From contig CALJJF010000032.1 in assembly GCA_937973935.1 (NCBI GenBank), positions 1 to 22,070 on the forward strand: DNA of 22,070 nucleotides, written 5' to 3'. The notes below the pieces were generated by a model that saw nothing but the letters and a program-made list of their open reading frames with translations, was not told where the DNA came from and made no database searches. Below are positions 7,571-13,686 of this stretch, piece by piece; within the stretch, counting starts at the first letter, position 1, and each line of letters begins with the position of its first letter. The stretch is from MKRK01 sp001896915. GTDB lineage: Bacteria; Bacillota; Clostridia; Oscillospirales; Acutalibacteraceae. Both the position numbers and the translations under genes were made by a program.

Positions 7571-9843
7571 CAGCGACGCACCTCTTTTCTCAGTTCATCG
7601 ATGATAATGTCTACCACTCCTGTTAATTCACTTTTTGCATTGATGCCTTCCACCCGTATGGTCCCGGTATGGTTATATGTCATTGACGGAACTCCCGCAT
7701 AAGCGGGCTGCAATCCGGTTAGGCTTGCGCTGATATCAAAGTCTGTAGGAATAGCTTTTTTCATATCTTTTTCGACCTTGGTCATGGCATTCAAAAAGCC
7801 ACCGCCAAGACCTTCTCCCATATTACCGCCAATTCCTGCGAAAACTGTGGAGGGAGAATGAATACCAAGCAGACTTTTAACTCCGTTAACGATACCGCCG
7901 AAAAATTCGCCTACTTTATCGGCTATCCATTTACCCATCGATTTTATACCATCCCATAAGCCTTTTACGATATTGACGCCGATTTCACCGACCATACCCA
8001 CGGCTTTCCCAAGCCCTGTGATAAGTGCCACTATTATCTCCGGCAATTTCGCAATCAGCTGCGGGATTGCTTTGATAAGACCAACCGCTAGTTGAATCGT
8101 GAGTTTGATTCCCATCTCGATAATAAGCGGAAGGTTTTCGGTTACGAAATTTATGATAGAAGTAATAATCTGTGGCAAGGCATCAATCAGTTTTGGCAGT
8201 GCGTTGAGTAGACCAGTCGCCAGACCTTGGATAATGGCAAAAGCGGCTTCGAGAATTTTATCCATATTATCAAGAAGCGTTTGCACAATTAGGATGATGG
8301 CTTCAATAATAGAGGGAATCAGTTCCGGCAGAGCATCGGCGATTCCCAATGCAAGGGTAACCACCATTTGAATAGCCGCCTCGATTAATGCGGGCAGATT
8401 TTCAATAATACCGTTTACCAAAGCAAGGATTAACTGTAATGCGCCTTGCGTCAGTTGAGGCAGTGCATCAATAAGGCCCTGTAATAAAGTCATTATAATG
8501 CTGACTGCAGCATCAATGATCATCGGCAAGTTTTCAAGGATTGCATTACCGATGGAACTTACAATATCCATTCCGAGTTCAATAATTTTCGGCAGGTTTT
8601 CCATCACCATGTTGACAATTCCACCGACCGTATTACCGATAACATCGGAGATTTTACCCCAGTCTCCATTCGCCTCGCTGATTCCTTTTGTGAAGTCACC
8701 CAATAAAGAAGCCCCATCATCAGCCAAAAGCTGAAGCTGGGGCAGGAGGACTGTGCCGAGCATATTCTTTGCGGCACCGGCGCCTGATTTCAACCGTTGC
8801 ATACTGTCATCAAACTTGCCGAGGGCATTCAGCGAATCCTCGCTCATCACAGCACCCATTCGCTTTGCTTCATCGGTAAGCTCCGAGAATCCGGCAGAAC
8901 CTTGTTGAATTAATGGGTTTAGTTCCTGTGCCGATTTACCAAATATCTGCATGGCAAGTGCATCCCGCTCGGTTTCATTCTGCATCTTTCCCAAGGCATC
9001 GATTGCTTGCCAGTAAACGGCTTCACCGTCTTTCAGGTTTCCGTGTGCATCGGTGACAGAAATGCCGAGTTTCCTATACGCTTCCGCTGTGGCACCCGTA
9101 CCGCTCCGTGCCGAGTCCATGGACTTTATATTTTTGGACATTGTTTTCGTTACTGTATCAAGGTCGGTGTCAATAAGTTCCGTTGCATATTTATATGCCT
9201 GCAGGCTTTCGGTGGACATTCCGGTAACCGTGGACTGCGTGAGTATTTCATCCGCATACTGTGAAGCGCCGACAGTCATATCAGCGAGTGCTTTGCCTGC
9301 ACCAACCGCAGCAGTTCCGATAGCGGCAACTCCCGCTCCAAGACCAACACCGATTTTACCGAGAACCGAGCCAAGTTTTGAAAATTTACCTTCGGCATTA
9401 TCCGCTATGTCGGCACTGTTTTTTAGTGCTTTGTTAAACTGTTCCGACTGTTTCTCGGCATCGTCAAATTCTTTGCCGACATCCTCCAATGCATCGTCAT
9501 TCTGCTTGAGTTCCTTTTCAAGACCATTCAGCTCCGCTTTTGCATTGTTCAACTGAACCTGCCAAGCTTGGGTGCGTTTATCGTTTTCTCCAAAGGAGGA
9601 GGCGGCATTATTTAAGGCTTTTTCAAGGGTATAGATTTTTTCTTTCTGGGCATCAATTTCCTTATTCAGCACTTGATTACGTGAGGTCAAAGCTTCTACG
9701 CTGCGATCATTTTTATCAAACTGTGAGGATACCAGGTTCATTTCAGAACCTAAAACCTTAAAGGACTGATTGATATCGCGAAGAGCGTTCTTGAACTCCT
9801 TTTCGCCCTCAACGCCTATCTTTAAACCAAAATTATCTGCCAT
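7570..9843 (-). CDS. Tail tape measure protein
   Basis: This protein sets tail length and is packed inside the tail tube. Of 757 residues, about 40-145 are charged coiled coil (long KEID..KEKIYTLEKAL type heptads). Residues 157-190 are a Gly/Ala-rich hydrophobic helix. Residues 195-400 are a globular region resembling tape measure N-terminal domains (GMSTESLQAYKYATELI). Residues 416-613 are nine tandem 22-residue hydrophobic repeats, and a Gly-rich tail with SPSTVFAGIGGNMGEGLGGGF follows, a signature seen at the end of many tape measures. The start is ATG 9841-9843 with AAAGGAGG five bases upstream. The frame remains open 69 codons upstream, but that stretch overlaps the oppositely transcribed regulator and its promoter, so I reject it. 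At roughly 1.5 Å per residue the tail would be about 110 nm. Confidence 0.93.
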   Translation of the reverse strand: MADNFGLKIGVEGEKEFKNALRDINQSFKVLGSEMNLVSSQFDKNDRSVEALTSRNQVLNKEIDAQKEKIYTLEKALNNAASSFGENDKRTQAWQVQLNNAKAELNGLEKELKQNDDALEDVGKEFDDAEKQSEQFNKALKNSADIADNAEGKFSKLGSVLGKIGVGLGAGVAAIGTAAVGAGKALADMTVGASQYADEILTQSTVTGMSTESLQAYKYATELIDTDLDTVTKTMSKNIKSMDSARSGTGATAEAYRKLGISVTDAHGNLKDGEAVYWQAIDALGKMQNETERDALAMQIFGKSAQELNPLIQQGSAGFSELTDEAKRMGAVMSEDSLNALGKFDDSMQRLKSGAGAAKNMLGTVLLPQLQLLADDGASLLGDFTKGISEANGDWGKISDVIGNTVGGIVNMVMENLPKIIELGMDIVSSIGNAILENLPMIIDAAVSIIMTLLQGLIDALPQLTQGALQLILALVNGIIENLPALIEAAIQMVVTLALGIADALPELIPSIIEAIILIVQTLLDNMDKILEAAFAIIQGLATGLLNALPKLIDALPQIITSIINFVTENLPLIIEMGIKLTIQLAVGLIKAIPQLIAKLPEIIVALITGLGKAVGMVGEIGVNIVKGLWDGIKSMGKWIADKVGEFFGGIVNGVKSLLGIHSPSTVFAGIGGNMGEGLGGGFLNAMTKVEKDMKKAIPTDFDISASLTGLQPAYAGVPSMTYNHTGTIRVEGINAKSELTGVVDIIIDELRKEVRR
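8005..8598 (-). repeat. Nine tandem 22-codon repeats inside the tape measure gene
   Basis: Residues 416-613 of the tape measure divide into nine consecutive units of exactly 22 residues (66 bp), without insertions. Each begins with [N/A]-[L/I/M]-[P/D]-x-[I/L], runs through a hydrophobic helix, and most end in a Gly-x-x-[E/D/N/K] turn. Unit starts fall at 8598, 8532, 8466, 8400, 8334, 8268, 8202, 8136 and 8070. The DNA has diverged well beyond exact repetition, so the array is old and kept at protein level. Confidence 0.85.
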
Positions 9844-9877
9844 ATTACCGCCTCCTTTAACCGCAACAGCAAGTTGC

Positions 9878-9905
9878 TTACTTTTTTTATTTTTTATGGT
9901 ATAAT
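9878..9905 (+). promoter_or_regulatory. Extended -10 promoter of the XRE regulator
   Basis: TATAAT at 9900-9905 is preceded by TGG, giving an extended -10 (TG-N-TATAAT). A weak -35 (TTACTT at 9878-9883) is 16 bases upstream. The predicted transcript starts near 9912, right at the AAAGG ribosome site, so the leader is very short. The promoter points away from the tape measure gene, in the 86-bp divergent gap. Confidence 0.65.
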
Positions 9906-9929
9906 TAATGCGAAAGGTAGGTGTAGAAC

Positions 9930-10367
9930 TTGGAAACGAAAAATGTTCTTTTAGATATAAGAAAAAAACGAAACTTATCCCAAGATGAAATGGCAGAGAA
10001 ACTGTTAGTAACAAGACAAGCTGTTTCAAGATGGGAAAACGGAGAAACAATACCGAACACGGAAACCCTGAAAATCATTTCAAAAATTTTTGGCATATCC
10101 ATAAACACTCTATTGGGGCAACCCCGCAACACTACGTGCCAGGTGTGTGGTTCTCCACTGGATAATGATAATAACCTTAGTCATGAGTTGGACGGCACAG
10201 TAAATGACCAATACTGCAAATGGTGTTATATAGATGGTGTTCATAAATATACGGATATGGAACAAGTCATTGCAGATGTAGTGCCGCGTTGGAATTGGGG
10301 AACACCTGAACAAATGTCAAAGTGGTTACGAAACAAGTTGATGACACTCGAATACTGGAAAAGGTAG
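9930..10367 (+). CDS. XRE-family helix-turn-helix regulator with C-terminal zinc ribbon
   Basis: This is a likely DNA-binding transcription regulator encoded against the late operon. Residues 5-62 are an XRE/Cro-CI helix-turn-helix (LSQDEMAEKLLVTRQAVSRWENGE at about 16-39). Residues 70-110 match the putative zinc ribbon (Zn_ribbon_2) pattern, with C70/C73 and C96/C99 (CQVCG and YCKWCY) as ligands. The last 30 residues are a Trp-rich helical tail. The start is TTG at 9930, the only in-frame start before the helix-turn-helix, with AAAGGTAGG about eight bases upstream. It has its own promoter and terminator and sits between the tail chaperone and tape measure genes, so it is a moron rather than a structural gene. 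This domain pair is common in chromosomal regulators, so it may act on the host. The target is unknown. Confidence 0.88.
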   Translation: METKNVLLDIRKKRNLSQDEMAEKLLVTRQAVSRWENGETIPNTETLKIISKIFGISINTLLGQPRNTTCQVCGSPLDNDNNLSHELDGTVNDQYCKWCYIDGVHKYTDMEQVIADVVPRWNWGTPEQMSKWLRNKLMTLEYWKR

Positions 10368-10375
10368 ACAATATT

Positions 10376-10401
10376 GACCGGAGAAAACCTCCGGTCTTTT
10401 T
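10376..10401 (+). terminator. Intrinsic terminator of the XRE regulator gene
   Basis: A perfect 8-bp GC-rich stem (10376-10383 with 10389-10396, loop AAAAC) is followed by TTTTT and lies 9 bases after the stop of the regulator. The leftward reading has no T tract, so it should let late transcripts pass. Confidence 0.9.
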
Positions 10402-10432
10402 ATATATTTCTCTATTTGTAAGATAATTGGTT

Positions 10433-11013
10433 TTATAACCCATTTGGAATAACCTCGTCTATAAACAGCTCCCGCTTTGGTTTAGCCATGCCATTGAATT
10501 GCTTATGGCACTCCCATAAATCCAGAAGATACCCGAACGGCATAAGCCAGACTTCTGTTTCGCTGCGGTTAAGCTGGGCCGTGCCGTAATATAAAAGCCG
10601 GGTAAACAACTCATCATCGTTTACTCGGCCTGCAGGTTTTTTGTGTCGGTTTCCTCGCTTTCGATATTTCGCTTTGTACCTTTAAACATTGCCTGCATAA
10701 TTGCATTTTTATAGTCTGCAAGTTCTAAAGGTGAGGTAAGAAGTTCAACGGTATCCTCAGTCAGCAATTCCCGCTTATCCTTGTTTTGTAGGTTGTGAAT
10801 GAGGATGCTTTGGTTGGCAAGCAGGGTGAGAAGCCAAACCACCTCATCCAGTGCCATTTCAAAATTCTCGGACTTCATCAGCTTATCACCGAGGTTTTGA
10901 AGACCGCCGTACCGTTTGGCAATTTCCTTTGTCGCTTTGGTGGTAAGGATAAGCTGATACTCCTGACCGGCAATTGTTATGGTTGTAGATCTATCCGTAT
11001 CTATCATTTTCAT
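10433..11013 (-). CDS. Frameshifted long form of the tail assembly chaperone (gpGT-like)
   Basis: A -1 shift on the heptamer at 10636-10642 would join residues 1-126 of the chaperone to 67 further codons (CCT at 10636-10634 to the stop at 10435-10433), giving 193 residues. The extension reads PAGRVNDDELFTRLLYYG and continues with VWLMPFGYLLDLWE. It has no credible start codon or ribosome site of its own, overlaps the short form's end, and ends cleanly before the XRE terminator. In tailed phages the long form (gpGT in lambda) bridges tail tube subunits and the tape measure during assembly and is absent from virions. The next phage gene is indeed the tape measure, beyond the XRE insertion. The frame arithmetic is exact; that shifting occurs is inference. 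Confidence 0.8.
10621..11013 (-). CDS. Tail assembly chaperone, short form (gpG-like)
   Basis: This 130-residue soluble, mostly helical protein has an N-terminal strand pair (STTITIAGQEYQLILTTKATKEIAKRYGG) that is typical of tail assembly chaperones in Firmicute siphoviruses. Its acidic C-terminus (ESEETDTKNLQAE) covers the slippery site. The first ATG overlaps the tail tube gene stop (ATGA). A second ATG two codons later is better spaced from AAGGTGG, so either may be used. The protein probably keeps the tape measure soluble before tube polymerisation. It lies between the tail tube gene and the frameshift extension, the usual order. Confidence 0.88.
   Translation of the reverse strand: MKMIDTDRSTTITIAGQEYQLILTTKATKEIAKRYGGLQNLGDKLMKSENFEMALDEVVWLLTLLANQSILIHNLQNKDKRELLTEDTVELLTSPLELADYKNAIMQAMFKGTKRNIESEETDTKNLQAE
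10636..10642 (-). other. Programmed -1 frameshift slippery heptamer
   Basis: Reading leftward the zero frame is ACA AAA AAC CTG, which contains the canonical X XXY YYZ heptamer A AAA AAC. A slip of one base lets translation continue in the -1 frame for 67 codons instead of stopping four codons later at 10623-10621. I did not identify a definite stimulatory stem or pseudoknot. Confidence 0.82.
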
Positions 11014-11606
11014 GCACCACCTTCAACAGCGAAAGTAGGTTCGTAAACCTCGGTAAACCAGCCGGTGATGGTAGATGCAATAACTCCTGTGTCATCCTCG
11101 CTGACTTCGGCTTTCCACGGATGATTTCCGTTACCGTCAAGCTTGTTCCTGCGCATAACCGTTCCTTCAATAGTAGGTGTGGAAAACTTGATGCTGTCGC
11201 CTTTGGTTTCAAGGTTGGTTGCCGGAATACCGAATTTCACACGATACAGCCAGAAATAACGGTATTTGCCGTTTGCTTTTTTCGCTCTGAATCCGATTGC
11301 AACCGGTGAGCCACCGTCCTCACTTGCGGATATCAGCACTCCATTATCGTCAACAACCGCACCCGTTAAATCCTGTGCAGCCGCCGTTCCGATATCGTCT
11401 ATGCCTAGAGAAAGCTTTCCGCTTTTAAATTCTTTAATTACGGCTGCCGCTCCGTCATCTGCATAAAGTATTGCTTCAGCAAGTTCAACAGATAAATCCG
11501 CTTTCATCGCTTTAGCCAGCGAAACAGGTGTTACATATGTTTCCGTACCGTCCGTGGCTTCGGTTATTTTTGAATAGAAAAGGCTGTCTAATCCTATCGT
11601 AGCCAT
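11010..11606 (-). CDS. Major tail protein, phi13-type tail tube subunit
   Basis: This 198-residue protein polymerises into the tail tube. It matches the phi13-family pattern: N-terminal MATIGLDSLFYSKIT, then a conserved 'AEAILYADDGAAAVIKEFKSGKLSLGIDDIG' region at about 39-70, and a C-terminal 'PTIEGTVMRRNK' strand pair before a flexible end. No sheath gene is present, which together with this family supports a long, non-contractile tail. The ATG has GGAGG seven bases upstream. The stop overlaps the chaperone start by 4 bases. Confidence 0.92.
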   Translation of the reverse strand: MATIGLDSLFYSKITEATDGTETYVTPVSLAKAMKADLSVELAEAILYADDGAAAVIKEFKSGKLSLGIDDIGTAAAQDLTGAVVDDNGVLISASEDGGSPVAIGFRAKKANGKYRYFWLYRVKFGIPATNLETKGDSIKFSTPTIEGTVMRRNKLDGNGNHPWKAEVSEDDTGVIASTITGWFTEVYEPTFAVEGGA

Positions 11607-11968
11607 TAAAATTCCTCCGTTTCATAATGTGGTGTTATTACATAACACTTGCCACAATCAATGGCATAATGGTGAAAGCCGGTATCGTCCTCATGACCGA
11701 CATACCGACGGTCTGTAATAACAAAATCAGCCTGAAGGAGTAACCTCACAAGCTGATTTTTTCTTTTTATATAATTCTTTTTGCAAAAAAGGGAGAGTCT
11801 TACCTCTTGAACATCAAACTGCGGCTTGTTGTCGCTGTGTACAGCAAAGCTGTCAACGAGCGGGGTAAGCACCATATATTCATTGGGAGGAACACCGCTG
11901 AACACTCCGGTTTCCAGAGGGATATCCAAGGTAGAGAACAAGGTATTTAATTCCGTCAAAACATTCAT
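11606..11968 (-). CDS. Tail terminator / neck protein
   Basis: This 120-residue protein lies between the HK97 gp10-like protein and the tail tube gene, which is the canonical slot for the tail terminator (lambda gpU-like), the ring that caps the tail tube and joins it to the head. It shows the expected alpha/beta layout: an N-terminal amphipathic helix, a 'VFSGVPPNEYMVLTPL' strand turn, a 'VQEVRLSLFCKKN' strand and a long helix, ending in a strand pair. Its ATG overlaps the upstream stop by 4 bases. The family assignment rests mainly on position, size and fold pattern. Confidence 0.72.
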   Translation of the reverse strand: MNVLTELNTLFSTLDIPLETGVFSGVPPNEYMVLTPLVDSFAVHSDNKPQFDVQEVRLSLFCKKNYIKRKNQLVRLLLQADFVITDRRYVGHEDDTGFHHYAIDCGKCYVITPHYETEEF

Positions 11969-12396
11969 AGCTTTTCCATCTCGCTTTCAAGTTTGTATTT
12001 CATAGCATCAATACAAGCATTCTTTGATTGGCTCTTTGCAGGCTTTAAAAAAGGTTTCGGCGGTTGCCCGCTTTTGCCATACTCAAGCACACCCGCAATC
12101 ATTGCGTTGCTTTTGCCATCCGAGCGTGGTTCGGCAAATCCTACCTTAATATTGAAGTTGCCATCCTTGTCCTGTTTTGCGGAAGTAGTGCCGAGTGCCA
12201 ATGCAAGCTCACCAGTAGAACGGCTTTCTTCTTTTGTTCCGCTACCAATTACAGCTTGCAGGTTAGACATAACCTTTGCTTCCACAACTTCGCCGCCTGC
12301 TTCCAGCACCTTCGGAATTATTTCATCCGTTTTATCTGCAAGCTTAGAAATCTTCATTAAAAAATCATCCGGCATCTTGAAATTTACCTTAGCCAT
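11965..12396 (-). CDS. HK97 gp10-like head-tail connector protein
   Basis: This 143-residue protein shows the gp10 family pattern: an N-terminal helix with 'KLADKTDEIIPKVLEAGGEVVEAKVMSNL' (about 18-47), a central strand region 'NFNIKVGFAEPR', and the 'IAGVLEYGKSGQPPKPFLKPA' motif that is diagnostic for the family. It probably contributes to the neck or tail-completion ring. I prefer ATG 12394-12396, with GGTGAG five bases upstream. A GTG two codons earlier at 12402 keeps the same frame. Either start lies within the end of the upstream gene, so the genes overlap. Confidence 0.85.
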   Translation of the reverse strand: MAKVNFKMPDDFLMKISKLADKTDEIIPKVLEAGGEVVEAKVMSNLQAVIGSGTKEESRSTGELALALGTTSAKQDKDGNFNIKVGFAEPRSDGKSNAMIAGVLEYGKSGQPPKPFLKPAKSQSKNACIDAMKYKLESEMEKL

Positions 12397-12715
12397 CCAC
12401 ACTCACCGCCAAAACTTCAACATACATATTACGGTTTTTAATGTTTTCAACCGAGAAAATGTTGTACCTCATCCCGTTGCAAACAATAATGTGCTGCTTT
12501 GTAATCTCCAGATTGGGAATGCATCGGAATCTGAAAAGAGCGTTTGCTTCGCTTGATTGTGCCATATTTCGCCACTTTTCCGTGGAGTTTTTTTGCTCAA
12601 AATACGCTCTGATCGTTGCCAGAACAGTATTGCCATGATTTACAAACCCCTCAGCATCTTTCTGTGGCTCGGTGCTGATAATGTCAATTACAGTGTTCAT
12701 CTTTCCAAAACTCAT
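12389..12715 (-). CDS. Head closure / head-tail joining protein (Phage_H_T_join family)
   Basis: This 108-residue beta-barrel stopper-like protein, expected to seal the portal channel after packaging, shows 'IIVCNGMRYNIFSVENIKNRNMYVEVLAV' at about 75-104, the classic C-terminal motif of the family. An 'TVLATIRAYFEQK' strand occurs near 30-42. The ribosome site is weak (GGTGG). The gene is the first on the leftward side of the DUF1413 insertion, which splits it from the connector gene it normally follows. Confidence 0.85.
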   Translation of the reverse strand: MSFGKMNTVIDIISTEPQKDAEGFVNHGNTVLATIRAYFEQKNSTEKWRNMAQSSEANALFRFRCIPNLEITKQHIIVCNGMRYNIFSVENIKNRNMYVEVLAVSVDG

Positions 12716-12753
12716 AATGTTCCACCATCTAAAAAATTATTTTTTGAAAATGC

Positions 12754-12782
12754 TTGACAGCGAGTAGCTACTATGTTATTAT
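12754..12782 (+). promoter_or_regulatory. SigA promoter of the DUF1413 gene overlapping an operator-like palindrome
   Basis: TTGACA (12754-12759), a 17-base spacer and TATTAT (12777-12782) form a near-consensus SigA promoter. Transcription would start near 12789. One palindrome arm fills the -35/-10 spacer and the other begins at the start site, so a protein bound to both would block the promoter. AAAGGAGGG at 12827-12835 supplies the ribosome site. Confidence 0.85.
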
Positions 12783-12821
12783 TCGATATAGTGGCTACTC
12801 GCTACTTGCTATTAGCTACAA
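12759..12821. repeat. 16-bp inverted repeat plus four 7-bp direct repeats (operator candidate)
   Basis: The left arm AGCGAGTAGCTACTAT (12759-12774) and the right arm ATAGTGGCTACTCGCT (12788-12803) are inverted with one mismatch and 13 bases between. The right arm continues into four head-to-tail 7-base units: GCTACTC, GCTACTT, GCTATTA and GCTACAA (12794-12821). The combination looks like a multi-site operator. It would also fold into a long hairpin in the antisense late transcript. Confidence 0.8.
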
Positions 12822-12842
12822 CCTATAAAGGAGGGCAATATT

Positions 12843-13109
12843 ATGCCTATTTTAAACATTCCAATTACACACAGTACGTCGTTGACAGATTTGATCACAT
12901 ACTCTACCGCTGAAATTCAGAATCTGTTAGCTGGTGAAGAATTTATGGTCAAAGACCTCTTTCTTGGCTATGAGTGGAATCGAATCGACAAAGGAAATCG
13001 AACACGTCTTGGTAGTGCGTTTTTCGCCTTTGCCCAAGGGGCAGGTGCAGCGCAAGTTATCCCTTTAGGTAAAACCCCGCAAAACCAACAACGTTACCGG
13101 AAGATTTAA
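12843..13109 (+). CDS. DUF1413-like small protein, moron
   Basis: This 88-residue protein of unknown function resembles the DUF1413 family. Diagnostic residues lie at 32-66: EEFMVKDLF, LGYEWNRI and GSAFFAFAQG. The N-terminus is hydrophobic but not a signal peptide. The C-terminus is basic (QQRYRKI). It is encoded against all its neighbours, with its own promoter, operator-like repeats and a strong ribosome site, and it ends 4 bases from the convergent connector gene with no terminator visible. That makes it a moron, expressed independently of the lytic cycle. I cannot say what it does. Antitoxin, anti-defence or host-modulating roles are all possible. Confidence 0.82.
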   Translation: MPILNIPITHSTSLTDLITYSTAEIQNLLAGEEFMVKDLFLGYEWNRIDKGNRTRLGSAFFAFAQGAGAAQVIPLGKTPQNQQRYRKI

Positions 13110-13113
13110 GAAA

Positions 13114-13422
13114 TCATACCTTCCAATCCCTATCGAGCCTAAGCAGTAGGTTGACCGTTTCCCATACCTGCTGACTTGCCTGTACATTATCCGAGAAAAA
13201 GCCGCCCGTGCTGCCGTCCCGACTTTCGTAAAAGTGGGACGACAGCATAATAACGGCTTGTTCTGTTGTAGGCGGCATTTGATTTTCGGTATAGAAGTTC
13301 TCCACCAGATGCTGATAGCTTTCGGCATATTTGACCGCAGCGGTAATGTACAATTGAAGAAGTTCATCTTCCGCCGAGTGTTCAAGAATAAGGTTTGCTT
13401 TGACTTTTTCAAGCAGTGTCAT
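13114..13422 (-). CDS. Head-tail connector protein (gp6-like, Phage_connect family)
   Basis: This 102-residue helical adaptor, expected to form the ring below the portal, shows the typical 'LLEKVKANLILEHSAEDELLQLYITAAVKYAESY' helices at 3-36 and 'QAVIMLSSHFYESRDG' at 55-70. Between the capsid and head-closure genes is where this family is expected. AAAGGA lies about 10 bases before the ATG. Its leftward transcript runs straight into the antisense of the DUF1413 gene. Confidence 0.88.
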   Translation of the reverse strand: MTLLEKVKANLILEHSAEDELLQLYITAAVKYAESYQHLVENFYTENQMPPTTEQAVIMLSSHFYESRDGSTGGFFSDNVQASQQVWETVNLLLRLDRDWKV

Positions 13423-13440
13423 ACCGCCACCGTCCTTTCA

Positions 13441-13674
13441 TTATCCTTGTGTATCCGCTGCCATAAGACCGGCGGCTTTCAGTTTTGCAAGCAGAGAATT
13501 GAAATCGGCGAGAAGTCCTGCGACATCCTCCGCCGTGCTTTCCGTTTGATTTGCTGCCGGAGTAAATGGGGGAGGGAGTCCCGTTACCGTGGCTCCCTCC
13601 TTGATTTCCAGTGTACCCCCAATTACGGTTTTTTCGCCGCCCTGCTCGGTGTAGTTCTTTGTGTTATAGCTCAT
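13441..13674 (-). CDS. Small head-fibre-like protein
   Basis: This 77-residue protein lies 12 bases after the major capsid gene. 'GGTLEIKEGATVTGL' at about 19-33 is typical of phage head fibre proteins, and a Pro/Ala-rich segment (34-42) is followed by a C-terminal helix. It probably decorates the capsid or is a short minor head protein. GGAGGT lies five bases upstream of its ATG. The family match is plausible but short. Confidence 0.65.
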   Translation of the reverse strand: MSYNTKNYTEQGGEKTVIGGTLEIKEGATVTGLPPPFTPAANQTESTAEDVAGLLADFNSLLAKLKAAGLMAADTQG

Positions 13675-13686
13675 GTCGCACCTCCG

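Noticed and set aside
9053..9556. 167-codon plus-strand open frame inside the tape measure
   Set aside because: It is antisense to a well-supported coiled-coil region, has Ser/Ala-rich low-complexity translation, and no ribosome site or family resemblance.
9844..10050. 69-codon N-terminal extension of the tape measure with a hydrophobic, signal-like stretch
   Set aside because: It is antisense to the XRE gene and its promoter and has no ribosome site, whereas the internal ATG at 9843 has AAAGGAGG at ideal spacing.
9930..10367. XRE protein as the phage CI-type lysogeny repressor
   Set aside because: It lies in the tail operon, has no divergent Cro-like partner or early genes nearby, and its zinc ribbon is not usual for CI repressors.
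12759..12821. The 7-bp repeats as a CRISPR array or replication iterons
   Set aside because: The units are far too short and lack spacers for CRISPR, there is no replication gene nearby, and their overlap with a promoter fits an operator better.
12843..13109. DUF1413 gene as one half of a toxin-antitoxin pair
   Set aside because: There is no second small gene in the same direction; its neighbours are phage neck genes on the other strand.
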